A DNA stretch of 64,000 nucleotides from Nocardia arthritidis (GCF_011801145.1 NZ_CP046172.1:2542001-2606000); one strand, 5' to 3'; positions 38,467 to 47,035 are shown, counted from the first letter of the stretch. The notes: generated from the letters alone by a model not told the origin. Made by a program: numbers and translations.

Positions 38467-38973
38467 TCAGTCGCCCATCACCGTACCGGCGGTGCGCCGA
38501 TTCGCGATCAACTCGGCGAGCCGGTCGAGCAGCGGCCGTTGACCGGCCCCGAGTTTGTCCGCGGCGGTGGCCAAATCGAACCAGCCCGCGCGGTCGATCT
38601 CCGGAAACTCCGCCAGCTTGCCGGATTTCGGCGGCCATTCCATCTCGAACGTTCCCGGCACGATGGCGCCCGCATCGAGGTCGCCCTCGATCGCCCAGGC
38701 GGACAACTGCTTTCGGCTTTTGCCGCTGCCGTACGTCACATCGCCGAGCGCAACCCATTCGCCATCCGGCACCGGCAGCCCCAACTCCTCGGTGAACTCG
38801 CGGGCCGCCGCCGCCCGCGGCTCTTCCGTCGCGGGGTCGTACTCACCCTTCGGCAGCGACCACGCGCCGCTGTCCTTCTTCGCCCAGAACGGCCCACCCA
38901 TATGCCCGAGCAGTACCTCGGTGGTATCGGTCATCCGGAACAACAGAATCCCCGCACTGAATTTGGCCACCAT
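38467..38973 (-). CDS. Nudix hydrolase family protein
   Basis: A 168-residue protein from ATG 38973. The frame stays open to 39582, but the extra part is antisense to the next gene. The Nudix box spans residues 43-66: P-K-G-E-Y-D-P ... A-A-R-E-F-T-E-E-L-G-L, with one residue more than the classical spacing, as in the predicted NTP pyrophosphohydrolases of the P-K-G-E type. R-E-x-x-E-E is intact, so it should bind Mg2+ and hydrolyse an X-linked nucleoside diphosphate. Substrate unknown. Confidence 0.87.
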   Translation of the reverse strand: MVAKFSAGILLFRMTDTTEVLLGHMGGPFWAKKDSGAWSLPKGEYDPATEEPRAAAAREFTEELGLPVPDGEWVALGDVTYGSGKSRKQLSAWAIEGDLDAGAIVPGTFEMEWPPKSGKLAEFPEIDRAGWFDLATAADKLGAGQRPLLDRLAELIANRRTAGTVMGD

Positions 38974-39069
38974 GAGTTGGCAGTTTGCCTCATCGGGCGG
39001 GCGACCGGATAACCCGAGGTCCCGAAGGCCCGGCGCGACGGGCCGGCCGAACTGGGTTTCGATGACTCT

Positions 39070-39675
39070 GTGAACGAACTGCTGCGCCGCCTTCCCGACA
39101 TCCCGATCCTTCGCAACCGCTGTCGGGCGATGGCCATACTCGATGCTGTTCTCAGCCCGGAGTGGGAATACCGCTACTACTCGTTCGACAGTCGTTGGGG
39201 CGACGGTGCGGAGATGGCCTCGATGCGCAACGGCTCCGGTGACAACTGGTTCATCGTCTTCTCCGGCGCCGGCGTCTACGGCCGGGGCTTCGACCACGAG
39301 GCGCCGAATGCCCCACAGGTCCTCGATGCCGTGCCTCCGGTCTTCGGTCCCTATGTCACGGAGCCGGCGTTCGCCGCCCACGATGGTTCCCCTCTTGCCA
39401 CCGTGTGCTTCTGGCGTGAACCCCGCGACACCGCCTGGGGCGTGTCGGCCGCCGACCGCGGTGGCCGGGGTTTGTTCGAGCTGCTGGTCGAAGGCACACC
39501 CGAGGCGTACCGGGACTGGGCCGAGAACTACTACGAGACCGAGGTCAGCCTTTCCGCCGTCCAGCACGTATACGCCCTGCAACCACTTACCCCCACCGTG
39601 CTGGCCGAACTCGATCCCGACATCGAATTCGCCGATCTAGAGCAAGACATCATCCAAATCGATTACCCGCATTGA
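39070..39675 (+). CDS. hypothetical protein
   Basis: A 201-residue soluble protein from GTG 39070, divergent from the Nudix gene with about 100 bases between. It is rich in aromatic and acidic residues (Y-R-Y-Y-S-F-D-S-R-W at 35-44, D-N-W-F-I-V-F-S near 58). It resembles uncharacterised actinobacterial proteins that often sit in accessory regions. I do not recognise a named domain. Confidence 0.68.
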   Translation: MNELLRRLPDIPILRNRCRAMAILDAVLSPEWEYRYYSFDSRWGDGAEMASMRNGSGDNWFIVFSGAGVYGRGFDHEAPNAPQVLDAVPPVFGPYVTEPAFAAHDGSPLATVCFWREPRDTAWGVSAADRGGRGLFELLVEGTPEAYRDWAENYYETEVSLSAVQHVYALQPLTPTVLAELDPDIEFADLEQDIIQIDYPH

Positions 39676-39992
39676 GAATTCGCTCCAACACGCTCACAAC
39701 CATCTCGGCCGGTGCCGGAGCGAAGATGTCCACCACCTCGAGCTCCGCACCTTTTCGGCACCGGACCGATCGCGAACTGTGACCTCGTGGCTGGAGGCCG
39801 GACAGACCGCGGCACGCCTGGAAACCGGTTACAGCAGATACACTGCGCGGCAACGGCTTCCACTGTGCAGACCGCCCGATCAGCGGCATGAGGAGCGGCG
39901 TAGTCGTGGTGGTTGGGTTTGCCGGGAGGGAGATCAGAGACCCGCCCGTCGGCGGGCGAATCCGATTCGCCCGCCGCCTCGCCCGTGCTCTA
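39676..39992. other. gap with only weak coding remains
   Basis: On the minus strand, codons around 39665-39760 spell E-V-V-D-I-F-A-P-A-P-A-E-M-V-V-S-V-L-E-R, which looks protein-like. It sits in a 79-codon frame with no ribosome binding site and an odd N-terminal half. It may be a gene relic. Nothing else is seen. Confidence 0.3.
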
Positions 39993-40583
39993 CTACTTGT
40001 AGATGGTGAGGGTGCCTTTGGTTGTCGCGCTTGTCAGGCCCGGGCAGGATTTCGATTCCTTCTTCGTCAGAGTGTCCTTATCTATAGCGGTGTCGCCCGT
40101 GAAGTCGTTTCCGTCCTCGATGATGAGCGTGAACTCGCCGGTGCCGTTACCTTTGAACTTGCTCTGCTTCGACGCCTTCTGCTTGAACGTGGTGGTGGAC
40201 CCGTCCGACCAAGACATCTCGCCACGGCCCTCGTGGCTCTCGACAGCGTCGCACGACGCGAGTTCGGTGCCCATCGCGACGGATCTCTCCGGGTACACCT
40301 GGGGTGTGGATCCGTCCGGCAGCTTGCAGTTGTCGTAGTGTTTGGTGTTCTCCCAGTCGACCTTGGCCTTGGTGTCGGTGATCCCGGCGCCGAGCCAGGT
40401 GACGTTGCCGGTCTCGTCGCACGTCATGACAACGGTGTCGGGCTTGGCCGCCGCGGGCGCCACCCACCCCGGCGCACCGAACGACACGGCCCCGGCCAGC
40501 ACGCCCGCGACAATCACGCCGCTAGGTTTGCACCGGCCTGGGAACGATTCACCCGCACGGTTTCTGACCCGACCAACTCGCAC
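39993..40583 (-). CDS. secreted protein of unknown function
   Basis: A 196-residue protein with a long basic N-terminus followed by a hydrophobic segment and a signal cleavage-like A-P-A-A-A near residue 47. An internal start could shorten the leader. The mature part is Lys/Thr/Asp/Gly-rich with four cysteines (M-T-C-D, N-C-K, S-C-D, S-C-P). It has repeated beta-strand-like stretches (G-N-G-T-G-E-F-T-L-I-I-E-D), suggesting a small extracellular beta-sandwich. Its lysine richness is unusual beside its neighbours and may indicate transfer. No family recognised. Confidence 0.65.
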   Translation of the reverse strand: MRVGRVRNRAGESFPGRCKPSGVIVAGVLAGAVSFGAPGWVAPAAAKPDTVVMTCDETGNVTWLGAGITDTKAKVDWENTKHYDNCKLPDGSTPQVYPERSVAMGTELASCDAVESHEGRGEMSWSDGSTTTFKQKASKQSKFKGNGTGEFTLIIEDGNDFTGDTAIDKDTLTKKESKSCPGLTSATTKGTLTIYK

Positions 40584-40855
40584 TGATTCTTCCCCTGTCC
40601 TCAGATCGAATGTTCAGTTTCGGTTCTCTGCAGGGCCGAAGCGACGGATCGGGATGGTGACCTGCCTGGACCCCTCGATATTCGTTTCCACAAATGATTC
40701 CGGATGGGATGGTCGGTGCCGTAACCGTGCCGCTGACGATGGCCGCCTGAACCCACAGGCACTATCGGATGTTCGCGAAATCGACTGGCGACCAACGGCT
40801 ACGGCTCGCCCGAACGCCCGGAACGCAGCATGGGAGGATGGTGTAGGGAGGACGG
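40584..40855. other. intergenic region carrying two short dispersed repeats
   Basis: No gene is supported. Bases 40741-40763 (CGCCTGAACCCACAGGCA core, itself a small hairpin) recur near 48482. Bases 40812-40848 (CGCCCGGAACGCAGCAT core) recur near 49860. The two copies elsewhere flank the DUF885-like gene. Confidence 0.4.
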
Positions 40856-41173
40856 ATGGAGCCGCAAGCACGTGTACGGTACGAAGTCGTTCGATGTTCG
40901 GTGTACGGCCACGCGCCGTATGGGCTCCTGATCGAATCCGAGGACGGCGAACGCGGATTTGTGGACAGCTCATACATCACGGACAATCCGGGCGAGCCGT
41001 GGCCTGCGGTCGGCCAACAATTGCGCTGCGTCGTTTTGTGCTATACGGGCGATGGCAGGCTCTGCGCTGCGGCAATTCCCCTCTACGTCGAGATGGTCGC
41101 CGCAGCAGACGACCCTGCTGCTGCGGCCGATCAGTGGGGTTCGCTCACAGGCAGAGGGCGACAGCACGACTGA
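40856..41173 (+). CDS. hypothetical protein, possible S1-like fold
   Basis: A 105-residue protein with GGGAGGACGG before ATG 40856. Its pattern Y-G-L-L-I-E-S-E-D-G-E-R-G-F-V-D-S-S-Y-I recalls the V-x-x-x-G-x-x-G-x-V/I strands of S1-like OB folds. The tail is Asp/Ala-rich. Related small proteins are common beside SMI1/immunity-type genes in actinobacteria, but the family call is tentative. Confidence 0.6.
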   Translation: MEPQARVRYEVVRCSVYGHAPYGLLIESEDGERGFVDSSYITDNPGEPWPAVGQQLRCVVLCYTGDGRLCAAAIPLYVEMVAAADDPAAAADQWGSLTGRGRQHD

Positions 41174-41305
41174 CGCGCCTCTCGGCCCGTGCGCGCATTC
41201 CGCGGGATCGCCTGTCAGCCAACGGGTGTGGCTCACTTGATCGCCGACCGCTGGTGGCGAGGTTGAGAGCACCCGCCATCGCGTAGGTCGATCGAGAAGA
41301 TCAGA

Positions 41306-42076
41306 ATGGCGGTAATGATCGAGCCGGAGAGGGATATCGAGACGATTTTCGATTCTCGGGGAACTGCGCTGGCACACTACGAGCCGGGGCGCCGTGGTGA
41401 CCGGCAGTGGGCGGAGGACTTGCGCTGGGCCGATCCTGGTGATCAGAGCGCGGTGACACCGATCCTGCGGGCACTGCCAGGTTGGGGCGCGACCACGGAT
41501 GCCGACCTGGGCGCCGCACTGTTGAATGCGGGCGCCCACCGTGTGCGGCTTTTCCACACCTACACACGAGATTTGACCGGGATGGCGCCGATCGAGCCCG
41601 AACTACCGTCGGGGCTGCGACCTGTCCCCGCATCCGAGGTTGCGCCCGCCGCTCTGCAGGACGCATTCTCGGCTGCTTATCCATCGGCTCATCCCGACCA
41701 TGATGTCGACGGGTTGCAGACGCTCGCCGCACTGTACGACGGCTCGCTCATGGGTCCACTGCTGCCGTGTAGCACCGTGGCATGGGATGGGCGACGTGCG
41801 GTCGCCGCGGTCCTCGTCCAGGACACCGGCGGTGAGCCGCCGCTGGAAGGCGCCTGGATCTCCGACGTCTTCCGCCGCCCCGGCCCCGATCACGCCGGGC
41901 TCGGTGCGCTACTGCTGCGGGTCGTCCTGGCCCGCGCGGCGTCGTCGGGCATTGCGGCGCTGGGGCTGTCGGTGACCGACGGCAACCCGGCCCGCATCGT
42001 CTACGAGCGAATCGGTTTCCACCACACCGCAAGCTGGATCGATCTGATTTTCCCGGCATCGCAACCGACCACATAA
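41306..42076 (+). CDS. GNAT family N-acetyltransferase
   Basis: A 256-residue protein starting at ATG 41306. The C-terminal half is a GNAT domain: W-I-S-D-V-F-R-R-P-G, G-L-G-A-L-L-L-R as the acetyl-CoA loop, then L-S-V-T-D-G-N-P-A-R-I-V-Y-E-R-I-G-F-H. The N-terminal 100 residues are a separate, uncharacterised region. Acetyl acceptor unknown. It is separate from its neighbours. Confidence 0.82.
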   Translation: MAVMIEPERDIETIFDSRGTALAHYEPGRRGDRQWAEDLRWADPGDQSAVTPILRALPGWGATTDADLGAALLNAGAHRVRLFHTYTRDLTGMAPIEPELPSGLRPVPASEVAPAALQDAFSAAYPSAHPDHDVDGLQTLAALYDGSLMGPLLPCSTVAWDGRRAVAAVLVQDTGGEPPLEGAWISDVFRRPGPDHAGLGALLLRVVLARAASSGIAALGLSVTDGNPARIVYERIGFHHTASWIDLIFPASQPTT

Positions 42077-42119
42077 CCTTCGAAACCTTTTCCGGCGCAG
42101 ACGATGCCGAGCGAACAGA

Positions 42120-42187
42120 CATGCTCATCGGCATGGGACGAGTTAGAAAGTCATGTCTCCCAACCGGTTCGGACAGTTGGCCAACGC
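42120..42187. repeat. dispersed repeat, copy A
   Basis: About 68 bases similar to 46230-46298 and 46431-46500. The shared core is GTCTCCCAACC ... GTTGGCCAA, which can fold on itself. On the minus strand it reads L-A-N-C-P-N-R-L-G-D-M-T-F then stop, matching L-A-N-R-S-D-G-L-G-D-M-V-F in copy B. Confidence 0.55.
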
Positions 42188-42261
42188 ACGCCGTAAGCGC
42201 GGATGATTTCTAACCCAGATCGGCGGCCTCACCGGCAGAGTCGATCGCTGACCCACCCCGG

Positions 42262-42560
42262 CTAGGGGTAGTCGGGCCAGGTCCACTCGGTGTTCGTCTT
42301 GGCGTCGGCCGCGACGGCGGAAACACGCTCTCTGAGAAGGCCATCGAAAACGTCTGTCCACGAGCCGTTTCCGCCGATGATCACCGTATCGAGCGACTCG
42401 ATCACCACATAGACCTCGGACTCGCTTCGCTGCTTGATCTCCACGTTGAAATCCCAACCACCTTGGAACTCCTCCGCCAACAGTTGCTCGACCGCGGTCT
42501 TCACAGACTGTGCTTCATGAAGATCGGCAAGACCTATCACCGTTGCGGGGTCTATCTCGC
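42262..42560 (-). pseudogene. C-terminal part of a hypothetical gene truncated by an IS element
   Basis: About 99 codons (S-E-I-D-P-A-T-V-I-G-L-A-D-L ... T-E-W-T-W-P-D-Y-P) look like a genuine acidic soluble protein. Upstream, the frame runs directly into the end of the IS256-family element and then antisense through its transposase. No start is available. Its 5' part was probably removed by the insertion. Function unknown. Confidence 0.65.
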
Positions 42561-43926
42561 TAACGGTGTTTCCGGCGTTGTTTCTCAGTAGGTTTGGGCG
42601 TCGGGCCAGCGGTCGGCGAAGGTGATCGCGAAGGCGTTGACCGCGGGTTTCCATCGCATGGTCCATCGTGCCCGACCCTGCCCGGTGGGGTCGAGGGATC
42701 GGGTCACCAGATACAGGCATTTCAGCGCGGCTTGCTCGGTGGGGAAATGCCCGCGGGCCTTGATCGCGCGCCGGTAGCGGGCGTTGAGCGACTCGATCGC
42801 GTTCGTGGAGCAGATGACGCGTCTGATCTCCACGTCGTAGTCCAGGAACGGGATGAACTGTTCCCACGCGTTGTTCCAAAGCCGCACGACCGCACCGTAT
42901 TTCGCGCCCCACTGCTCGGTCAGCTCGTCCAGCGCGGCGCGGGCGGCGTCGGCGTTGACCGCGGTGTAGATCGGCTTCACATCCCGTTTGAGCGCGTCCC
43001 AATGCTGACGAGACACCAGCCGGAAGGTGTTGCGGATCAGGTGGATGACGCAGGTTTGGACAGTGGCCAGCGGCCACACGTTCCCGACCACCTCCGGCAG
43101 GCCCTTCAATCCGTCGCAGACCACGAAGAACACGTCTTTCACGCCGCGGTTGCGGATGTCGGTGAGCACGCCCATCCAGAACTTCGCGCCTTCGCCGCCG
43201 GTGCCGGCCCACAACCCCAGGACGTCCTTTTCACCGGAGACGGTGACTCCGATCGCCGCGTAAATCGGCCGGTTCGCGACCTGCCCATCTCTGACCTTCA
43301 CCACGATGGCGTCGATGAAGATCGCCACGTAGATCTCGTCGAGGGGCCGGCACGACCACTCCTGCATCTCCGCGACCACCTTGTCGGTAATACGGGAGAT
43401 CGTCTCCTTCGATACCGACGCGCCGTAAATCTCGGCGAAGTGCGCCGAAATCTCGCCGGTGGTCAAGCCTTTCGCATACAACGACAACACGATCTCATCC
43501 ACCCCGGTCAACCGGCGCTGTCGCTTGCGCACGATCTGGGGCTCGAAGCTGCCCTCACGGTCGCGGGGCACATCGATCTGCACGTGCCCACTCGACTCGG
43601 TCAGCACCGTCTTCGGACGAGTTCCGTTGCGCACGTTCGAGGTTTCCCGCTCTGCGGGCGCCTCGTGCTTGTCATAGCCGAGGTGATCGGTCATCTCCTC
43701 GTTCAACGCCGTCTCGAGGACGGTCTTGGTGAACTGCTTGAGCAGCCCGTCCGGCCCGGTCAGCGACAGGCCCCGCTCCTTGGCCATCCGAACCAACTCC
43801 TGGGCGGCCAACTCCTCAGCCGAAGCCTCGACCGGTTTCTTCTTCCTCGTCACCGGATCAAGTGTCGTCATGGTGGCACCTTCCCGCTGAACTTCGTTCA
43901 GCGAATAAGGCCGGAACCACCGTTAG
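42560..43926. mobile_element. IS256-family insertion sequence
   Basis: The element is bounded by imperfect inverted repeats. CTAACGGTGTTTCCGGCGTT at the left matches CTAACGGTGGTTCCGGCCTT on the opposite strand at the right end (about 20 of 24 positions). It carries one intact transposase gene on the minus strand. Flanking octamers (CTATCTCG and ATCAACAG) do not match, so no target duplication is visible. Confidence 0.85.
42585..43871 (-). CDS. IS256 family transposase
   Basis: A full-length 428-residue transposase with the DDE residues in place: D187 (I-F-I-D-A-I-V), D253 (V-V-C-D-G-L-K-G-L-P) and E360 (S-T-N-A-I-E-S-L-N). Other family marks are C-V-I-H-L-I-R-N and the N-terminal D-H-L-G-Y-D-K-H-E. 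It fills the element between the inverted repeats and appears intact, so the copy may be active. Confidence 0.95.
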   Translation of the reverse strand: MTTLDPVTRKKKPVEASAEELAAQELVRMAKERGLSLTGPDGLLKQFTKTVLETALNEEMTDHLGYDKHEAPAERETSNVRNGTRPKTVLTESSGHVQIDVPRDREGSFEPQIVRKRQRRLTGVDEIVLSLYAKGLTTGEISAHFAEIYGASVSKETISRITDKVVAEMQEWSCRPLDEIYVAIFIDAIVVKVRDGQVANRPIYAAIGVTVSGEKDVLGLWAGTGGEGAKFWMGVLTDIRNRGVKDVFFVVCDGLKGLPEVVGNVWPLATVQTCVIHLIRNTFRLVSRQHWDALKRDVKPIYTAVNADAARAALDELTEQWGAKYGAVVRLWNNAWEQFIPFLDYDVEIRRVICSTNAIESLNARYRRAIKARGHFPTEQAALKCLYLVTRSLDPTGQGRARWTMRWKPAVNAFAITFADRWPDAQTY

Positions 43927-44061
43927 ATCAACAGTCCCCCGTTGCGTAGAGATCGCAGTTCACAGACACATGGTGGAACCTACCGTGAGACGTGGCGCGA
44001 CGATCGGGTCTCCGAAATCCGGCACGAGCGCGTGTTCGGAGTCGTCGGGCAGGATGACGAT

Positions 44062-44511
44062 ATGAGCGATGCGCTGGACGATGAGATTCGGGATTGGCTA
44101 CGGCGGCCGTGGTTTTGGGTGATGGGAACGTTGAACCCGGACGGCGGGCCGCAGTTGACGCCGATGTGGGCAGGGCTGGAGACGATCGATGGAACCGAGT
44201 GGATCGTCGTCGATACGTCGCGGGGACGGATGAAAGAGCAGAATCTGCGCCGGGATCCGCGATTGTCACTGTGCTCGTTCAGCCCGGACAATCCTTATGA
44301 TCGCGTCGAGATCCGTGGGCGCGCAGCGGGATTCGTGGAGGGAGCTCCCGCGTCGCGGATCATGGACCGGCTGGCGCAGAAGTATCTCGGCACCGAGACG
44401 TTCCCGTGGCCGATCGACGGCGAGGTACGGGTGGCGGTGCTCATCAAGCCCGACTACGTGCATCGAACCATCGGCGTGGAGCCGTTCCGCCCCGGCGTAC
44501 TGCCCACCTGA
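44062..44511 (+). CDS. PPOX class F420-dependent oxidoreductase (FDOR-B-like)
   Basis: A 149-residue split-barrel flavin/deazaflavin oxidoreductase from ATG 44062. W-F-W-V-M-G-T-L-N-P-D-G-G-P-Q-L-T-P-M-W opens the barrel. Q-N-L-R-R-D-P-R-L-S-L-C is the usual strand-helix marker, and V-E-I-R-G-R-A follows. In actinobacteria these proteins use F420 for reduction of quinones, biliverdin or other small substrates. It stands alone beside the IS element, and the open frame upstream to 43942 is not coding. Confidence 0.83.
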   Translation: MSDALDDEIRDWLRRPWFWVMGTLNPDGGPQLTPMWAGLETIDGTEWIVVDTSRGRMKEQNLRRDPRLSLCSFSPDNPYDRVEIRGRAAGFVEGAPASRIMDRLAQKYLGTETFPWPIDGEVRVAVLIKPDYVHRTIGVEPFRPGVLPT

Positions 44512-44711
44512 CCCGGCGATGCGAATGGCCGTGTCGTGTGTCGCCGGTGCCAGTCCAGGACCGCGGTCAGGGTCTGTCTCGCCACCCGCGTCGGGCGGGG
44601 CGAATGTCGCAATCGGCATAGCAGATGTTCGGCGACGCAGTCGATCTCGTGGCGCAGGTCGCCCGCACCGCGGCACGAGTGAGTGTTCGGTGACTCGGAA
44701 GTGCGGCTGGG

Positions 44712-45290
44712 TCAGGTGATTTCGAGGGTGGCGGCGATCAGGCGCCACAGTCGCTCGGTGACCTGGTCGGGGGTTGGGGTCGGGGTGATGCGGAGTTGGT
44801 GGGCGATGCCGTGGCGGAATCCGCCGATGATGTAGGCGCCGGTACTGTCGGGGTCGAGGTCTGCCGATAGCTCGCCCAGGGCTTGGCCGTTGCGGATGTT
44901 GGCGGCGGCGTTGGCGATGATGGTCTGGATATAGGACGATTCGAGCTCGACGAGTTGCGGGTCCAGCGTGGGGCGGTTGAGCAGGATCGGGGCGAGCGGG
45001 TCGGCGCAGTGGTAGGCGACGGAGCGGCGGGTGCGTTCGCGTTCGCGAGTGGCCCAATCGGCGTCGGCGGGTAAGTGGGAATCGGCGATGGCGTGCAGAA
45101 ATCCGTTGTAGAAATCGTCGTAGATCACCGCTAGCAGACCGCTTTTCGAGCCGAAGTGGTGGTAGAGCGCACCGGTGCTGAGTCCGGCGTGGCGGGTGAG
45201 CGCGGCGAGTTCCATCACGCCGTTGCCGCGGACCAGCTCGTCGCGGGCGGCGTCGAGAAGTTGTTGACGTCCGATCGGGGCGCGTGCCAT
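44712..45290 (-). CDS. TetR family transcriptional regulator
   Basis: A 192-residue repressor. ATG 45290 (M-A-R-A-P-I-G-R) is preferred to the upstream start at 45302, which lies in the operator. The N-terminal HTH is L-A-A-L-T-R-H-A-G-L-S-T-G-A-L-Y-H-H-F-G-S-K. The C-terminal half is the ligand/dimer domain. It is divergent from the PhyH-type dioxygenase gene with 51 bases between, so it almost certainly regulates it and itself. Confidence 0.9.
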   Translation of the reverse strand: MARAPIGRQQLLDAARDELVRGNGVMELAALTRHAGLSTGALYHHFGSKSGLLAVIYDDFYNGFLHAIADSHLPADADWATRERERTRRSVAYHCADPLAPILLNRPTLDPQLVELESSYIQTIIANAAANIRNGQALGELSADLDPDSTGAYIIGGFRHGIAHQLRITPTPTPDQVTERLWRLIAATLEIT

Positions 45291-45299
45291 GCTCGGGAG

Positions 45300-45319
45300 C
45301 ATAACAGAACTCAGTTATG
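45300..45319. promoter_or_regulatory. TetR-type operator palindrome
   Basis: CATAAC-N8-GTTATG lies between the divergent TetR and PhyH genes. The AT-rich half-sites stand out against the surrounding sequence and sit within both presumptive promoters. Confidence 0.65.
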
Positions 45320-45341
45320 TTACTGATTCGAGGAGCCCCGC

Positions 45342-46196
45342 ATGGGTGTCGAAGTGTCGTCGATACTGGATATGGGCGGCGATCTGGCCGGCTCGCATCG
45401 CCGCACCGCGAGCAGCGGTGCCGGCGTCGACTCGGCGGTCGCCGAGGCGGATCTGGCCGCGGTGCAGCGGGACGGGTATGTGATCCTGCCCGATCTGCTC
45501 ACCCCCGAACAGCTCGACGCGATCCGCGAAGCCGTGGCGCCGCTGTTGGATCACAAGGGCCGCAACCGATTCGAAGGGCACGCGACCCAGCGGGTGTACA
45601 GCGTATTGAACAAGACTCGTGTCTGCGACCGGCTTGCCGACCATCCGCGGGTGCTGGCCTTGCTGGATCGGTTGTTCCTGCCGAACTATCTGTTGTCGAT
45701 GCTGCAGATAATCAACATTCTGCCGGGTGAAAAGGCGCAGATGTTGCACACCGACGACGGCTTCTACCCGCTACCCAGACCGAGAAAAGCGTTGGGGGCC
45801 GCCACGATCTGGGCGATCGACGATTTCACCGCCGACAACGGTGCCACCGACATCGTCCCCAACAGCCATTGGCTGGGCAGCGAGATACCCGACGAGGCCG
45901 GACGTGAACCTGTGGTGATGGCAGCCGGCTCGTGCGTGTTCTTCCTCGGCACGCTGTGGCACGGCGGCGGCGCCAACCGCTCCGCCGCCCCCCGATTGGC
46001 CGTCACCGCTCAATATTGCGAGCCATGGCTGCGCCCGCAGGAAGCGTTCACCCTGTCGACCACCCGCGACACTGTGCGCGCCGTATCCGAGGACATTCGC
46101 CGCATGCTCGGTTACAGCATCCATCCGCCGTTCATCGGCCAGGTCGACGGCATGCACCCCAAACGTCTCCTCGAACCCGGCGCCCAACCCGTGTAA
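45342..46196 (+). CDS. phytanoyl-CoA dioxygenase (PhyH) family protein
   Basis: A 284-residue Fe(II)/2-oxoglutarate-dependent oxygenase. The iron ligands are His136 and Asp138 (L-H-T-D-D-G) and His207 (L-W-H-G-G-G). A downstream Arg (213 or 218) would hold 2-oxoglutarate. Y-V-I-L-P-D-L-L-T near residue 46 is the typical N-terminal strand. It hydroxylates an unknown small molecule or lipid. Control by the divergent TetR regulator suggests induction by its substrate. GGAG lies upstream of ATG 45342. Confidence 0.88.
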   Translation: MGVEVSSILDMGGDLAGSHRRTASSGAGVDSAVAEADLAAVQRDGYVILPDLLTPEQLDAIREAVAPLLDHKGRNRFEGHATQRVYSVLNKTRVCDRLADHPRVLALLDRLFLPNYLLSMLQIINILPGEKAQMLHTDDGFYPLPRPRKALGAATIWAIDDFTADNGATDIVPNSHWLGSEIPDEAGREPVVMAAGSCVFFLGTLWHGGGANRSAAPRLAVTAQYCEPWLRPQEAFTLSTTRDTVRAVSEDIRRMLGYSIHPPFIGQVDGMHPKRLLEPGAQPV

Positions 46197-46229
46197 CACT
46201 CAGGCCTACATGCAGTTCGACGGTAATTG

Positions 46230-46298
46230 CACGCTCATCGGCAGCAGGGGACGTTCAAAGACCATGTCGCCCAACCCATCTGAGCGGTTGGCCAACCC
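46230..46298. repeat. dispersed repeat, copy B
   Basis: Similar over nearly its full length to copy A at 42120 (shared CGCTCATCGGCA-type start and CAACC ... GGTTGGCCAA core). On the minus strand it reads R-L-A-N-R-S-D-G-L-G-D-M-V-F-E-R-P. Confidence 0.55.
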
Positions 46299-46430
46299 CG
46301 CCCGGCGGCATTACAGCGCAGTAGCAACTGGGTGCCCAGCCCATGGTGGCCTGGGTCGGGTGTCTCTCGATAGAGTGGCCCAGTATTCGCCACGGCGGCC
46401 CACCCGACATAGGACCCTGGTGTAGCCGGA

Positions 46431-46500
46431 CGCGCTCAACGGAATGTGCATGCGTTGAAAGACTTTGCCGCTCAACCGATCTGAAGGATTGACCAAGGCC
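46431..46500. repeat. dispersed repeat, copy C
   Basis: The most diverged copy. The minus strand reads L-V-N-P-S-D-R-L-S-G-K-V-F-Q-R-M-H-I-P-L-S, aligning with copy B. The base-paired CAACC/GGTTG core has changed on both sides (TCAA/TTGA), so pairing is partly kept. The 336 bases between PhyH and the next gene hold only copies B and C. Confidence 0.5.
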
Positions 46501-46532
46501 CACGCAGCGGCAAGGGCGGATACATGCTGCTG

Positions 46533-46877
46533 TCAACCGCGTTCACGACGGCGATCTTGTAGTCGGCAGTCGTACTCTCTGCACCTTGCCAGCCAATGGT
46601 CCAATCGTGCTGCGACTTCGCGCTCGGACAACACGTACGGTTCGGCGCCGCCATGGGATATGAGGTTCGAGGAGGCCGGGCTCGCGGTCATGTCCAACCC
46701 GTGTAGATACTCGAGACCCAGTGCGGCCATAGCGTCCGGTGGTATGCCGACATCAGCACCCGCTACCCACGGCTTCGCCCAGCCATGGGCTGCTTCCCGA
46801 GGCAGCTCACCCGCCAGCACTCGCCGCCAAACACTTTCGACCTCAGACCGCTTCGGCCATTCGTCTTCGATCACCAC
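46533..46877 (-). CDS. hypothetical protein (immunity-like small actinobacterial family)
   Basis: A 114-residue acidic protein. V-W-R-R-V-L-A-G-E-L-P-R-E-A-A-H-G-W-A near residue 15 and G-L-E-Y-L-H-G-L-D-M-T near 55 recur, as I recall, in many uncharacterised Streptomyces/Nocardia proteins. A W-L-A-R-C-R-E-Y-D element follows near the end. Such genes are often found near polymorphic-toxin or immunity loci, but no toxin is seen here. Start GTG 46877; the ribosome binding site is not strong. Confidence 0.62.
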   Translation of the reverse strand: MVIEDEWPKRSEVESVWRRVLAGELPREAAHGWAKPWVAGADVGIPPDAMAALGLEYLHGLDMTASPASSNLISHGGAEPYVLSEREVAARLDHWLARCREYDCRLQDRRRERG

Positions 46878-47035
46878 CGAGCTGATTATGGTTCCTCACG
46901 CCGCCGCGTGACAGGTACCCGGATAGCACGAACATCGGCATGAGCGCGCGGAGCCGCGCCCCTCCGGCCACCACGAAGGCCACGGTCTGCGGGTATCCCG
47001 CCCGGCACGCCCACGGGCTCGACTGAGAGCGTGTC

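Noticed and set aside
38974..39582. N-terminal extension of the Nudix frame up to 39582
   Set aside because: The extension is antisense to the plus-strand hypothetical gene and lacks any domain. ATG 38973 begins at the Nudix fold.
43927..43969. GTG frame right of the IS as the missing 5' end of the split gene
   Set aside because: Only 13 codons before a stop, no target duplication to join it to the 42262-42560 fragment, and no similarity evidence.
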